64,000 nucleotides of DNA from Streptomyces sp. NBC_00358 (GTDB taxonomy: Bacteria; Actinomycetota; Actinomycetes; Streptomycetales; Streptomycetaceae). Below, one piece after another: positions 40,661 to 49,174 of the stretch. The notes beneath the pieces are model-generated. The model made no database searches. It saw only the letters and a program-made list of their open reading frames with translations, and was not told where the DNA came from. Where the stretch lies: the NCBI RefSeq assembly GCF_036099295.1, contig NZ_CP107976.1:3968001-4032000 (forward strand), written 5' to 3'. Position 1 is the stretch's first letter. Each line of letters opens with the position of its first letter. A program made the translations under genes and the position numbers.

Positions 40661-41041
40661 CTACTTCTTGCCCGGCTTCTTCTTGCCGGCGATCGCGCGA
40701 CGCGGGCCCTTGCGGGTACGAGCGTTCGTGCTGGTGCGCTGACCGTGCACGGGCAGGCCACGACGGTGGCGGATGCCCTGGTAGCAGCCGATCTCGATCT
40801 TGCGGCGAATGTCGCCCTGGATCTCGCGACGGAGGTCACCCTCGGTCTTGATGTTGGCGTCCACGTACTCGCGGATCTTGACCAGCTCCTCCTCGGAGAG
40901 GTCACGAACGCGCGTGTTGGGGTTCACGCCAGTCTCGGCCAGCGTCAGCTGGGAAAGGGTCCGGCCGATGCCGAACACGTAGGTGAGGGCGACCTCCACG
41001 CGCTTTTCGCGCGGGATGTCAACACCGGAAACGCGTGCCAT
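40661..41041 (-). CDS. rpsM: 30S ribosomal protein S13
   Basis: A 126-residue S13, which bridges the small-subunit head to the large subunit and contacts P-site tRNA through its basic tail. Signatures are 'MARVSGVDIPREKRVEVALT', 'YVFGIGRTLSQ', 'YQGIRHRRGLPVHGQRTSTN' and the C-terminal 'KGPRRAIAGKKKPGKK'. ATG at 41041. It follows rpmJ with a 217-bp gap, which is long for this cluster and may contain a promoter, but none is obvious by eye. Assignment is certain. Confidence 0.98.
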   Translation of the reverse strand: MARVSGVDIPREKRVEVALTYVFGIGRTLSQLTLAETGVNPNTRVRDLSEEELVKIREYVDANIKTEGDLRREIQGDIRRKIEIGCYQGIRHRRGLPVHGQRTSTNARTRKGPRRAIAGKKKPGKK

Positions 41042-41258
41042 TCAATGGCTCCAGTTGTCGTTCGGAGGTCTTCCGCAGAACCGGATCCCGCCCGCCGTCG
41101 TCCTCCGACCCGAGGGGTCGAGGATTCGGTACGAACCGGGTCCCCGGCCTCCGACCGGGGGTGTCAGGCCTGATGAGACTCAGCCCTGGATCCTGCGTAT
41201 GAACATGTACTGCTGCGTCGCGCGAAGTATCTGCGGGTGCAGAAGGTGCGGTCGTGCG

Positions 41259-41372
41259 TCAGCCCTGGCGCTGCTTGTGGCGCGGGTTTTCGCAGATGAC
41301 CATGACCCGACCGTGACGGCGGATCACCCTGCACTTGTCGCAGATCTTCTTGACGCTCGGCTTGACCTTCAT
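41259..41372 (-). CDS. rpmJ: 50S ribosomal protein L36
   Basis: A 37-residue L36, the smallest large-subunit protein, which lies on the L7/L12-stalk side of the subunit. The sequence starts 'MKVKPSVKKICDKCRVIRRH' and ends 'HKQRQG'. Its Cys-x2-Cys at 11-14 with Cys27 and His32 forms the zinc site of the zinc-containing form. ATG at 41372. It lies 68 bp downstream of infA on the same strand. Assignment is certain; a zinc-free paralogue elsewhere in the genome is typical of streptomycetes. Confidence 0.97.
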   Translation of the reverse strand: MKVKPSVKKICDKCRVIRRHGRVMVICENPRHKQRQG

Positions 41373-41440
41373 TAGGTGAGGTTCTCCGGGTCAGTGCCAC
41401 CCCCCGCGCCCCGGAACCGGGACACGGAGCAAGGCAAGAT

Positions 41441-41662
41441 CTACTTGTAGCGGTAGACGATCCGGCCGCGCGTCAGGTCGTACGGAGACAACTCCACCAC
41501 GACCCGGTCGTCAGGGAGGATGCGGATGTAGTGCATGCGCATCTTGCCGCTGATGTGCGCCAGGACCTGGTGGCCGTTCTGGAGCTCTACCTTGAACATG
41601 GCGTTCGGGAGAGACTCGACGACAGTGCCCTCGATCTCGATGGCACCTTGCTTCTTGGCCAC
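41441..41662 (-). CDS. infA: Translation initiation factor IF-1
   Basis: A 73-residue IF-1, an OB-fold factor that occupies the A site during initiation. The GTG at 41662 is chosen because the protein then starts 'MAKKQGAIEIEGTVVESLPN'; the open frame runs upstream without family sequence. The C-terminus 'LSPYDLTRGRIVYRYK' is the conserved end. It lies downstream of map with a 291-bp gap (41663-41953), in which a -10-like TAGACT occurs on the minus strand but no clear -35 partner. Assignment is certain. Confidence 0.97.
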   Translation of the reverse strand: MAKKQGAIEIEGTVVESLPNAMFKVELQNGHQVLAHISGKMRMHYIRILPDDRVVVELSPYDLTRGRIVYRYK

Positions 41663-41953
41663 GCTTTGCCCTTCGAATCGACTACCTTGATCGACTTCGC
41701 GCGAGCGCATGCAGACATGCGGGTGCACGAGAGCCGACGAGTCAGTCTACGTCAGGGCCCCCGGAAAGACGAATTCGCCTCCGGCTCCTTCACCACTCAT
41801 GACGATGCCCCACCCGTACGCGCGGTATGCGCGAGGGGCGGGGCCGACCGATTGCACGGTTGTCGAGGAAAGGAAGCGGACGGAAAAGCGCCGCATATAT
41901 CGAACGCGAGATCGATTTCAAGGGATCTCGCGAACGCGGTTGCGGGCGGCGCT

Positions 41954-42793
41954 TCAGCCCGCGAGGGGGTCGGGTGCCGCCGTGACGCCGTACTCGGCGA
42001 GCTTCGCCCTGCCGCAGTCGGGTGCGGTGAGGACCAGCGGCCCCTCCGCCGTCAGCGCCACGGAGTGCTCCCAGTGCGAGGACCAGGTCCCGTCCGTGGT
42101 GATCACGGTCCAGTCGTCCTCCAGCACGTCCGTGCGCGGCGTGCCGAGCGACACCATCGGCTCGATCGCGAGGCAGAACCCGGGGACCAGCTTCGGTCCC
42201 TTCCCCCGCTTGCGCTCGACGTAGTTCAGCAGGTGCGGGTCCATGTGCATCTCGGTGCCGATGCCGTGGCCGCCGTAGTCCTCGATGATCCCGTACTTGC
42301 CGCCGCCCGGCTTCGGCTGCCGGCGGATGTAGGTCTCGATGGCCCGGGAGACGTCCACCAGGCGGTTGCCCACCTTCATGGCCGCGATACCCGCCCACAT
42401 CGACTCCTCGGTCACCCGGGAGAGCTCGATCAGCTCCGGCGCGTGGCCGGTGCCCACGAACGCCGTGAACGCCGCGTCGCCGTGCCAGCCGTCCACGATC
42501 GCGCCGGCGTCGATGGAGATGATGTCGCCGTCCTTCAGGACGGTCTTGTCGTCCGGGATGCCATGCACGACGACCTCGTTGGCCGAGGTGCAGATCGTCG
42601 CGGGGAAACCGCCGTACCCGAGGAAGTTCGACTTGGCGCCGTGCTCCGCGAGCACCTTGCGGGCGACCTCGTCCAGGTCCCGCGTGGTCGCACCGGGCAC
42701 CGCCGCTTCCCGCGTGGCCGCATGGATCGCCGCGACGACCAGCCCCGCCTCACGCATCTTGGCGATCTGCTCGGGGGTCTTGATCTGCACCAT
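41954..42793 (-). CDS. map: Methionine aminopeptidase type I
   Basis: A 279-residue MetAP, which removes the N-terminal methionine from new proteins. Metal ligands and neighbours are visible in 'HGDAAFTAF' (Asp and the following), 'IDAGAIVDGWHGD', 'DYGGHGIGTEMHMDP' and 'LAIEPMVSLG', with the final Glu in 'SHWEHSVALT'. The ATG at 42793 follows a GAAAGG site. It sits in the secY-adk-map arrangement of the spc cluster, 221 bp downstream of the adk stop across a strong hairpin, so it may be transcribed from its own promoter. Assignment is secure. Confidence 0.96.
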   Translation of the reverse strand: MVQIKTPEQIAKMREAGLVVAAIHAATREAAVPGATTRDLDEVARKVLAEHGAKSNFLGYGGFPATICTSANEVVVHGIPDDKTVLKDGDIISIDAGAIVDGWHGDAAFTAFVGTGHAPELIELSRVTEESMWAGIAAMKVGNRLVDVSRAIETYIRRQPKPGGGKYGIIEDYGGHGIGTEMHMDPHLLNYVERKRGKGPKLVPGFCLAIEPMVSLGTPRTDVLEDDWTVITTDGTWSSHWEHSVALTAEGPLVLTAPDCGRAKLAEYGVTAAPDPLAG

Positions 42794-42916
42794 GGTGGCT
42801 GCGGCCTTTCTGGACCGGGACTACGGACTGCTCCAACGATACGGGGGACTGGACCGACCCCGCCCGGGATCCTGGACCACGCCTCGCGCGGGGCCCTCGC
42901 CCCGCTCCCCTCATAC

Positions 42917-42953
42917 GTCGGCCGCGGCACCCGGTGAGGGTGCCGCGGCCGAC
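42917..42953 (-). terminator. Terminator after adk
   Basis: A perfect 16-bp stem, GTCGGCCGCGGCACCC with GGGTGCCGCGGCCGAC, loop GGTGA. It starts 62 bp beyond the adk stop and precedes map by 124 bp, so it probably separates map from secY-adk. Confidence 0.85.
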
Positions 42954-43014
42954 GCGACGTACTGCTTCACGCACCCCGCGATACGCGTGTACCGCGGAGC
43001 CGGTCCCGCACGGA

Positions 43015-43671
43015 CTAGGCGTCCTCGCGGGACAGCGCCTCCATCGCGCGCGCCGTGACCTCTTCCACCTTGCCCAGAGCCAGGATCGTGACGACCAGGC
43101 CCTGCGCCTTGTAGTAGTCGATGATCGGCTCGGTCTGCGTGTGGTAGACCTCCAGCCGCGTCCGGACCGTGTCCTCGGAGTCGTCGTCGCGCTGGTACAG
43201 CTCGCCGCCGCAGACGTCACAGACGCCTTCCTGCTTCGGCGTCTTGTACGACACGTGGAAGACGTGCGCCGAGTCGTTGCGGCAGATGCGACGGCCCGCG
43301 ATACGGCGGACCACCTCGTCCTCGGGGACCTCCAGGTCCAGCACCGCGTCCAGCTTCATGCCCTCGGAGCTCAGCATCTCGTCGAGCGCCTCGGCCTGCG
43401 AGACGTTGCGCGGGAAGCCGTCGAGCAGGAAGCCGTTCTCCGCGTCGGGCTGCTCCATGCGGTCCTTGGCCATGGCGATGGTGACCTCGTCCGGTACCAG
43501 TTCGCCCTTGTCCATGTAGGACTTCGCCAGCTTGCCGAGCTCCGTCTGCCGCGAGATGTTGGCACGGAACAGGTCGCCCGTTGAGATGTGCGGGATCCCC
43601 AGATTCTTGGCGAGGAACGCGGCCTGCGTTCCCTTCCCGGCACCGGGCGGCCCGACGAGGACGATTCGCAT
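43015..43671 (-). CDS. adk: Adenylate kinase
   Basis: A 218-residue long-type adenylate kinase (ATP + AMP to 2 ADP). The P-loop is 'IVLVGPPGAGKGTQAA', the AMP site 'GIPHISTGDLFRANI', and the lid contains the Cys pairs 'RICRNDSAHVFHVSYKTP' and 'GVCDVCGGEL', which bind zinc in many Gram-positive enzymes. ATG at 43671; its first base overlaps the secY stop (TGATG), so it is coupled to secY. It is the usual partner of secY in the spc operon. Assignment is secure. Confidence 0.97.
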   Translation of the reverse strand: MRIVLVGPPGAGKGTQAAFLAKNLGIPHISTGDLFRANISRQTELGKLAKSYMDKGELVPDEVTIAMAKDRMEQPDAENGFLLDGFPRNVSQAEALDEMLSSEGMKLDAVLDLEVPEDEVVRRIAGRRICRNDSAHVFHVSYKTPKQEGVCDVCGGELYQRDDDSEDTVRTRLEVYHTQTEPIIDYYKAQGLVVTILALGKVEEVTARAMEALSREDA

Positions 43672-44984
43672 CAGCGGAGGAACCCTTCGTAATTGCGCTG
43701 CTGAAGCTGACTCTCGATCTGCTTCACAGTCTCCAGGCCGACACCCACGATGATCAGGATGCTGGTACCGCCGAAGGGGAAGTTCTGGTTCGCATTGAAA
43801 CCAACCAACGCCACTGTCGGTACGAGAGCGATGATCCCCAGATACAGCGAACCCGGCCAGGTGATCCGGTTGAGTACGTAACTGAGGTACTCAGCCGTCG
43901 GCCGACCAGCCCGGATGCCCGGGATGAAGCCACCATACTTCTTCATGTTGTCGGCTACTTCCTCGGGGTTGAACGAGATCGCCACGTAGAAGAACGCGAA
44001 GAAAACGATCAGAAGGAAGTACATCGCGATGTAAACCGGGTGGTCACCCTTGGTCAGGTTCTGCGTGACCCACGTTTTCCACCCGGAGTTGCTCTTCGAG
44101 AACTGGGCGATCAGGCTCGGAATGTAGAGCAGCGACGAGGCGAAGATGACAGGGATCACACCTGCCTGGTTGACCTTCAGCGGAATGTAGGTCGAAGTGC
44201 CGCCGTAGGAACGGCGACCGATCATGCGCTTCGCGTACTGGACCGGAATCCGGCGCTGCGCCTGCTCGACGAAGACCACCAGGCCGACCATGCACAGTCC
44301 GACCGCGATGACCGTGCCGAACTCGATCCAGCCACCGGCCAGCTTGCCCTGGATCTTGACGGTCCACAGCGCGCTCGGGAAGGTCGCGGCGATCGAGATG
44401 AACATGAGGATCGACATGCCGTTGCCGATGCCGCGGTCGGTGATGAGCTCACCGAGCCACATGACGACGCAGGTACCGGCGGTCATCGTGATGACCATCG
44501 TGATGGTGGTGAAGATGGACTGGTCCGGGACGATCTGGTTCGCCACGGGGCAGCCCGAGAAGAGGGCGCCGCTGCGGGCGGTGGCCACCAGGCCGGTGCC
44601 CTGCAGGATGGCGAGGGCGACCGTCAGATAACGGGTGTACTGCGTGATCTTCGCCGTCCCGGCCGAGCCCTCCTTCTTGAGGGCTTCCAGTCGGGGGATG
44701 ACCACGGTGAGCAGCTGAAGAATGATGCTCGCCGTGATGTACGGCATGATGCCCAGCGCGAAGATGGTGATCTGCAGCAACGCGCCACCACTGAACATGT
44801 TGATCAGGCTGAACAGCCCGCGGTTCGTGTCTGCCATGTTCATGCACGACTGGACGTTCTTGTAGTCCACGCCGGGGATCGGAATGTGGGTACCGACCCG
44901 GTAGACCACGATGATGCCGAGCGTGAAGAGCAGCTTCTTGCGCAGGTCGGGCGTCCTGAACGCCCGGGCGAACGCGGTGAGCAC
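43671..44984 (-). CDS. secY: Preprotein translocase subunit SecY
   Basis: A 437-residue SecY with ten membrane helices, forming the protein-conducting channel with SecE and SecG. Signatures include 'LRKKLLFTLGIIVVYRVGTHIP', 'ALGIMPYITASIILQLLTVV', 'TYIPLKVNQAGVIPVIFASSLL' and 'YGGFIPGIRAGRPTAEYLSYVL'. ATG at 44984, 244 bp downstream of the rplO stop across a strong terminator hairpin, so secY-adk probably has its own promoter in 44985-45150. Its stop overlaps the adk start. Assignment is certain. Confidence 0.98.
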   Translation of the reverse strand: MLTAFARAFRTPDLRKKLLFTLGIIVVYRVGTHIPIPGVDYKNVQSCMNMADTNRGLFSLINMFSGGALLQITIFALGIMPYITASIILQLLTVVIPRLEALKKEGSAGTAKITQYTRYLTVALAILQGTGLVATARSGALFSGCPVANQIVPDQSIFTTITMVITMTAGTCVVMWLGELITDRGIGNGMSILMFISIAATFPSALWTVKIQGKLAGGWIEFGTVIAVGLCMVGLVVFVEQAQRRIPVQYAKRMIGRRSYGGTSTYIPLKVNQAGVIPVIFASSLLYIPSLIAQFSKSNSGWKTWVTQNLTKGDHPVYIAMYFLLIVFFAFFYVAISFNPEEVADNMKKYGGFIPGIRAGRPTAEYLSYVLNRITWPGSLYLGIIALVPTVALVGFNANQNFPFGGTSILIIVGVGLETVKQIESQLQQRNYEGFLR

Positions 44985-45159
44985 GGTGCCTCCTGCGACC
45001 CCCGCGCTACTGCGTCAGAGGTGACGGTCTTGAGGTTCGACGGATGACTGACAGCTAACCAACAGTCAAAGCCCGCCCGGAGTTCCCGTAAGGCACGCCG
45101 GACGAAAATTAACAGTGCAGGCCACCTTACCGGCGACACTGCCCCCCTAGGAACGACCA

Positions 45160-45193
45160 ACCGGGGATGCCCCTTTTGTGGGGCATCCCCGGT
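45160..45193 (-). terminator. Strong hairpin between rplO and secY
   Basis: A perfect 14-bp stem with arms ACCGGGGATGCCCC and GGGGCATCCCCGGT and a 6-base loop TTTTGT, 35 bp beyond the rplO stop. It divides the spc cluster into rplN-rplO and secY-adk parts, so secY needs either readthrough or its own promoter. Confidence 0.85.
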
Positions 45194-45228
45194 CGGGATC
45201 GTTCAGGTCATCGAGACGCCTGATGAAA

Positions 45229-45684
45229 TCAGACGAGCTCGGTGACGGTACCGCCGGCGGCGGTGATCTTCTCCTTGGCGGAGCCGGAGACGGCGTCGAC
45301 CGTCACCTGCAGCGCCACGGAGATCTCGCCCTGGCCGAGGACCTTGACGAGGCTGTTCTTGCGAACGGCACCCTTGGCGACGAGACCCTCGACGGTGACC
45401 TCGCCACCCTCCGGGTACAGCGCGCCCAGCTTGTCGAGGTTCACGACCTGGAACTCGGTCTTGAACGGGTTGCGGAAGCCCTTCAGCTTCGGAAGACGCA
45501 TGTGGAGGGGCATCTGGCCACCCTCGAAGCGCTCCGGAACCTGGTAGCGGGCCTTCGTGCCCTTGGTACCACGACCAGCCGTCTTACCCTTCGACGCCTC
45601 ACCACGACCGACACGGGTCTTCGCGGTCTTGGCGCCCGGGGCGGGACGGAGGTTGTGGATCTTGAGCGGGTTGTTTTCCGCCAT
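45229..45684 (-). CDS. rplO: 50S ribosomal protein L15
   Basis: A 151-residue L15, a large-subunit assembly protein. The start 'MAENNPLKIHNLRPAPGAKTA' is typical of actinobacteria, followed by 'KTRVGRGEASKGKTAGRGTKG', 'VPERFEGGQMPLHMRLPKLKGF' and 'NLDKLGALYPEGGEVTVEGL'. ATG at 45684, 2 bp after the rpmD stop. It is the last gene before the strong hairpin at 45160. Assignment is certain. Confidence 0.97.
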   Translation of the reverse strand: MAENNPLKIHNLRPAPGAKTAKTRVGRGEASKGKTAGRGTKGTKARYQVPERFEGGQMPLHMRLPKLKGFRNPFKTEFQVVNLDKLGALYPEGGEVTVEGLVAKGAVRKNSLVKVLGQGEISVALQVTVDAVSGSAKEKITAAGGTVTELV

Positions 45685-45686
45685 GA

Positions 45687-45869
45687 TCAGTCGACCTCCT
45701 CGACCGTCACGAGGTGGCGGACGGTGTGAACCATTCCGCGGAACTCGGGGCGGTCCTCCTTGACGACCTGCGTGTTGATGCCCTTGAGACCAAGGGAACG
45801 CAGGGTGTCACGGTGGTTCTGCTTGCTGCCGATGTACGACTTCGTCTGCGTGACCTTGAGGCGAGCCAT
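45687..45869 (-). CDS. rpmD: 50S ribosomal protein L30
   Basis: A 60-residue L30, close to E. coli L30 (59). The sequence reads 'MARLKVTQTKSYIGSKQNHR', then 'TLRSLGLKGINTQVVKEDR' and ends 'VTVEEVD'. The ATG at 45869 shares one base with the rpsE stop (TAATG), so it is translationally coupled. It lies between rpsE and rplO, the standard spc order. Assignment is certain. Confidence 0.97.
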   Translation of the reverse strand: MARLKVTQTKSYIGSKQNHRDTLRSLGLKGINTQVVKEDRPEFRGMVHTVRHLVTVEEVD

Positions 45870-46474
45870 TACGCACCCGCCCCGGCACGTGCACGAAGGA
45901 GAGCCGCGGGGGCGACGTCCTCGAGGGGCAGACCACGGCGAGCCGCGATCTCCTCGGGACGCTGCAGGCCCTTGAGGGCCGCCACGGTCGCGTGCACGAT
46001 GTTGATCGCGTTGGAAGAACCGAGCGACTTCGACAGGATGTCGTGAACGCCGGCGCACTCCAGGACAGCTCGCACCGGGCCACCGGCGATAACGCCGGTA
46101 CCGGGGGAGGCAGGCTTGAGCAGGACGACGCCCGCGGCCTTCTCGCCCGTGATCGGGTGCGGGATGGTGCCCTGGATACGGGGGACCTTGAAGAAGTGCT
46201 TCTTGGCCTCTTCAACACCCTTGGCGATCGCGGCCGGCACCTCCTTGGCCTTGCCGTAACCGACACCGACGGTGCCGTCACCATCGCCTACCACGACAAG
46301 CGCGGTGAAGCTGAAGCGACGACCACCCTTCACAACCTTGGCGACGCGGTTGATCGCGACAACGCGCTCAACGTACGCGGTCTTCTCGGCGGCAGCAGCG
46401 CCGCCGTCACGGCCCTTCCGGTCCCGCCGCTCGCCGCCACCGGCACCGCTTCCACGGCGCTGGGGTCCAGCCAT
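45869..46474 (-). CDS. rpsE: 30S ribosomal protein S5
   Basis: A 201-residue S5, involved in decoding fidelity and in mRNA entry. The N-terminus is a Gly/Arg-rich extension ('MAGPQRRGSGAGGGERRDRK') not found in E. coli S5 (167 residues). The core is 'ERVVAINRVAKVVKGGRRFSF', 'VGYGKAKEVPAAIAKGVEEA' and 'GTGVIAGGPVRAVLECAGVHD'. ATG at 46474, 66 bp after the rplR stop. It is coupled to rpmD. Assignment is certain. Confidence 0.97.
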   Translation of the reverse strand: MAGPQRRGSGAGGGERRDRKGRDGGAAAAEKTAYVERVVAINRVAKVVKGGRRFSFTALVVVGDGDGTVGVGYGKAKEVPAAIAKGVEEAKKHFFKVPRIQGTIPHPITGEKAAGVVLLKPASPGTGVIAGGPVRAVLECAGVHDILSKSLGSSNAINIVHATVAALKGLQRPEEIAARRGLPLEDVAPAALLRARAGAGA

Positions 46475-46540
46475 TGGATTACCTCTCTCTTTTTCCGCTA
46501 GCTACGCAGCGACAATCAAGTCGCTAGCGCGACGGGCGAC

Positions 46541-46924
46541 TCAGAACTTGAGTCCGGCTTCGCGGGCGGCGTCCGCCAGGGCGGCGATGCGCCCGGCGTA
46601 CTGGTTGCCACCACGGTCGAATACGACAGCCTCGACACCGGCGGCCTTGGCGCGCTCGGCGACCAGGGCGCCGACCGACTTCGCCTGAGCCGACTTGTCG
46701 GCCTCGCCACCGCGGATCGTGGTGTCCAGGGTCGACGCCGACGCGAGGGTGTGACCCTTAACGTCGTCGATGACCTGGGCCACGATGTGACGGTTGGAGC
46801 GCGTCACGACCAGGCGCGGACGCTCAGCCGTACCCGAGATGTGCTTACGGATCCGGATGTGACGACGCTTGATGGCAGCACGCTTGTAAGCGTCGCCCTT
46901 AGCAATCTTGACACCGTATGCCAT
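46541..46924 (-). CDS. rplR: 50S ribosomal protein L18
   Basis: A 127-residue L18, a 5S rRNA-binding protein. It starts 'MAYGVKIAKGDAYKRAAIKR', with the basic 'RHIRIRKHISGTAERPRLVV', the 5S-contact region 'TRSNRHIVAQVIDDVKGHTL' and the C-terminal 'YAGRIAALADAAREAGLKF'. ATG at 46924, 3 bp after the rplF stop. It belongs to the rplF-rplR-rpsE order of the spc block. Assignment is certain. Confidence 0.97.
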   Translation of the reverse strand: MAYGVKIAKGDAYKRAAIKRRHIRIRKHISGTAERPRLVVTRSNRHIVAQVIDDVKGHTLASASTLDTTIRGGEADKSAQAKSVGALVAERAKAAGVEAVVFDRGGNQYAGRIAALADAAREAGLKF

Positions 46925-46927
46925 GGC

Positions 46928-47467
46928 TTACTTACCCGCCTTTCCGACCTTGCGCCGGACGACTTCGCCCTCGTACTTGACGCCCTTGGCCTTGTACGGG
47001 TCGGGCTTGCGCAGCTTGCGGATGTTGGCCGCAACCTCGCCGACCTTCTGCTTGTCGATTCCCTCGACCGAGAAGTGCGTCGGGTTCTCGACCTTGAACG
47101 AGATGCCCTCGGGCGCCTCGACCGTGATCGAGTGGCTGTAGCCGAGCGAGAACTCCAGGTTGGAGCCCTTCGCCAGGACGCGGTAACCGACACCGCTGAT
47201 TTCGAGCTTCTTCACGTAACCCGTGGTCACGCCGGTGATCATGTTCGCCACCAGCGTGCGGGACAGGCCGTGGAGGGCCTTGTTCTGACGCTCGTCGTTC
47301 GGGCGGGTGACGTTCAGAACGCCGTCCTCGCCCTTAGCGATATCGATCGGCGCCGCAATGGTGTGAGAGAGGGTGCCCTTGGGACCCTTCACCGCAACCG
47401 TACGGCCGTCGATGGTGACGTCCACGCCGGCGGGAACCGTGATGGGGAGCTTGCCAATACGCGACAT
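46928..47467 (-). CDS. rplF: 50S ribosomal protein L6
   Basis: A 179-residue L6, near the GTPase-associated region of the large subunit. It starts 'MSRIGKLPITVPAGVDVTID' and carries 'VAVKGPKGTLSHTIA', 'HGLSRTLVANMITGVTTGY' and the C-terminal 'IRKLRKPDPYKAKGVKYEGE', the conserved end. ATG at 47467, 24 bp after the rpsH stop. Assignment is certain. Confidence 0.97.
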   Translation of the reverse strand: MSRIGKLPITVPAGVDVTIDGRTVAVKGPKGTLSHTIAAPIDIAKGEDGVLNVTRPNDERQNKALHGLSRTLVANMITGVTTGYVKKLEISGVGYRVLAKGSNLEFSLGYSHSITVEAPEGISFKVENPTHFSVEGIDKQKVGEVAANIRKLRKPDPYKAKGVKYEGEVVRRKVGKAGK

Positions 47468-47491
47468 AGCTGTTTCCTCCGTTCCCTTCCG

Positions 47492-47890
47492 CTACCAGAC
47501 GTAGGCGAGAACTTCTCCGCCTACGCCCTTCTTGCCGGCCTGCTTGTCGGTGAGGAGACCGTGCGACGTGGAGATGATCGCCACGCCGAGGCCGCCAAGC
47601 ACCTTGGGCAGGGAGGTGGACTTCGCGTAAACCCGGAGACCGGGCTTGGAGATCCGCTTGATGCCCGCGATGGAGCGCTCACGGTTCGGGCCGAACTTCA
47701 GCTCGAGAACGAGGTTCTTGCCGACCTCGGCGTCCTCGACCTTCCAGCCCGTGATGAAGCCCTCCTGCTGGAGGATCTCCGCGATGTGCGACTTGATCTT
47801 GCTGTGCGGCATACCCACGGTGTCGTGGTACGCCGAGTTCGCGTTACGCAGACGCGTCAGCATGTCCGCGATCGGATCAGTCATGGTCAT
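47492..47890 (-). CDS. rpsH: 30S ribosomal protein S8
   Basis: A 132-residue S8, an early-assembly small-subunit protein and known translational repressor of the spc operon in E. coli. The start 'MTMTDPIADMLTRLRNANSA' is at an ATG at 47890; a second ATG two codons in is possible. Conserved parts are 'GLRVYAKSTSLPKVLGGLGVAIISTS' (shown here in pieces) and the C-terminal 'GGEVLAYVW'. A 210-bp gap separates it from rpsN; it holds a short hairpin (48084-48100) just after the rpsN stop and no clear promoter. Assignment is certain. Confidence 0.96.
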   Translation of the reverse strand: MTMTDPIADMLTRLRNANSAYHDTVGMPHSKIKSHIAEILQQEGFITGWKVEDAEVGKNLVLELKFGPNRERSIAGIKRISKPGLRVYAKSTSLPKVLGGLGVAIISTSHGLLTDKQAGKKGVGGEVLAYVW

Positions 47891-48100
47891 GAATTGGCCT
47901 TCGGCCTCTCTCGCCGGGGTTTCCTGTATGCGCCATCCCTCTCCCCACTCATGGGCGGGACGGGTGCGGTGCGGGGACCTACGGCGTAGTAAGTCGTCTG
48001 GGCGTCAGGCGCCCAACCCTCCTAGCCTAAGCCATGGAGAGGTGGGCACCTGACAGAGCCCTTTACTTACCGAGAGTCCTGGATCCCTGAATTACAGGGA

Positions 48101-48286
48101 CTACCAGGAGCTCTTGGTTACGCCCGGCAGCTCGCCACGGTGAGCCATCTCACGAAGGCAGACGCGGCACAGGCCGAACTTGCGGTACACGGAGTGCGGA
48201 CGACCGCAGCGCTGGCAGCGCGTGTAGCCACGCACACCGAACTTGGGCTTACGAGCAGCCTTGGCAATCAGAGCCTTCTTCGCCAT
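48101..48286 (-). CDS. rpsN: 30S ribosomal protein S14 type Z
   Basis: A 61-residue S14 of the zinc-binding (type Z) form, with the paired cysteines in 'CQRCGRPHSVYRKFGLCRVC' that hold one Zn. It is shorter than the zinc-free 100-residue form, which streptomycetes usually carry as a separate zinc-repressed paralogue. ATG at 48286, 5 bp after the rplE stop. It lies in the spc order rplE-rpsN-rpsH. Assignment is certain. Confidence 0.97.
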   Translation of the reverse strand: MAKKALIAKAARKPKFGVRGYTRCQRCGRPHSVYRKFGLCRVCLREMAHRGELPGVTKSSW

Positions 48287-48291
48287 CTCGC

Positions 48292-48849
48292 TTACGCCTC
48301 CTTGAAGGGGAAGCCGAGGTGACGAAGGAGCGCGCGGCCCTCAGCGTCGTTGGTCGCCGTGGTCACCACGGTGATGTCCATACCCCGGGTGCGGTCGATC
48401 TTGTCCTGGTCGATCTCGTGGAACATGACCTGCTCCGTGAGACCGAAGGTGTAGTTGCCACGGCCGTCGAACTGCTTGGGGGACAGACCACGGAAGTCGC
48501 GGATGCGCGGAAGCGCGAGCGACAGGGTGCGGTCCAGGAACTCCCACATGCGGTCGCCACGGAGCGTGACGTGGGCACCGATCGGCTGACCCTCACGCAG
48601 CTTGAACTGCGCGATGGACTTGCGGGCCTTGGTGACGGCCGGCTTCTGACCGGTGATCGTGGTGAGGTCGCGAATCGCGCCGTCCATCAGCTTGGAGTCG
48701 CGGGCGGCGTCGCCCACACCCATGTTGACCACAATCTTGACGAGGCCCGGGGTCTGCATGACGTTCTCGTAGGAGAACTCTTCCTGCAGCTTGCCCGCGA
48801 TCTCCTCGCGGTACTTCGTCTTGAGACGCGGAGTCGTGGTGGTAGCCAT
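48292..48849 (-). CDS. rplE: 50S ribosomal protein L5
   Basis: A 185-residue L5, a 5S rRNA-binding protein at the central protuberance. It starts 'MATTTTPRLKTKYREEIAGK', followed by 'QTPGLVKIVVNMGVGDAARD', 'TGQKPAVTKARKSIAQFKLR' and 'TFGLTEQVMFHEIDQDKID'. The ATG at 48849 shares its first base with the rplX stop. Five bases separate its own stop from rpsN. Assignment is certain. Confidence 0.97.
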   Translation of the reverse strand: MATTTTPRLKTKYREEIAGKLQEEFSYENVMQTPGLVKIVVNMGVGDAARDSKLMDGAIRDLTTITGQKPAVTKARKSIAQFKLREGQPIGAHVTLRGDRMWEFLDRTLSLALPRIRDFRGLSPKQFDGRGNYTFGLTEQVMFHEIDQDKIDRTRGMDITVVTTATNDAEGRALLRHLGFPFKEA

Positions 48850-49172
48850 CAGATGTCCTCACCCGTCCGCTTGGCAACGCGGATCTTGTTGCCCTCGTCG
48901 TCGAAGCGGTAACCGACGCGCGTGACGACCTTGTTGCCGTCCTTCTCAACGACCAGCTGGACGTTGGAGACGTGGACGGGCGCCTCGGTCGTGACGATGC
49001 CACCGGCCTGCGAACCCTTGGCGGTCGGTCCGGCCTTCGTGTGCTTCTTGACCCGGTTGACACCCTCGACCAGGACGCGCTCGTCGCGCGGGTAAGCGGC
49101 AATGACCTTGCCCTGCTTGCCCTTGTCCTTACCGGTGATGACCTGAACCAGGTCGCCCTTCTTGATCTTCAT
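48849..49172 (-). CDS. rplX: 50S ribosomal protein L24
   Basis: A 107-residue L24, an assembly initiator of the large subunit with a KOW motif near the N-terminus ('KIKKGDLVQVITGKDKGKQG'). Further conserved parts are 'VLVEGVNRVKKHTKAG' and 'EAPVHVSNVQLV'. ATG at 49172, 2 bp after the rplN stop, and its stop overlaps the rplE start by one base. It belongs to the first part of the spc block. Assignment is certain. Confidence 0.97.
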   Translation of the reverse strand: MKIKKGDLVQVITGKDKGKQGKVIAAYPRDERVLVEGVNRVKKHTKAGPTAKGSQAGGIVTTEAPVHVSNVQLVVEKDGNKVVTRVGYRFDDEGNKIRVAKRTGEDI

Positions 49173-49174
49173 GC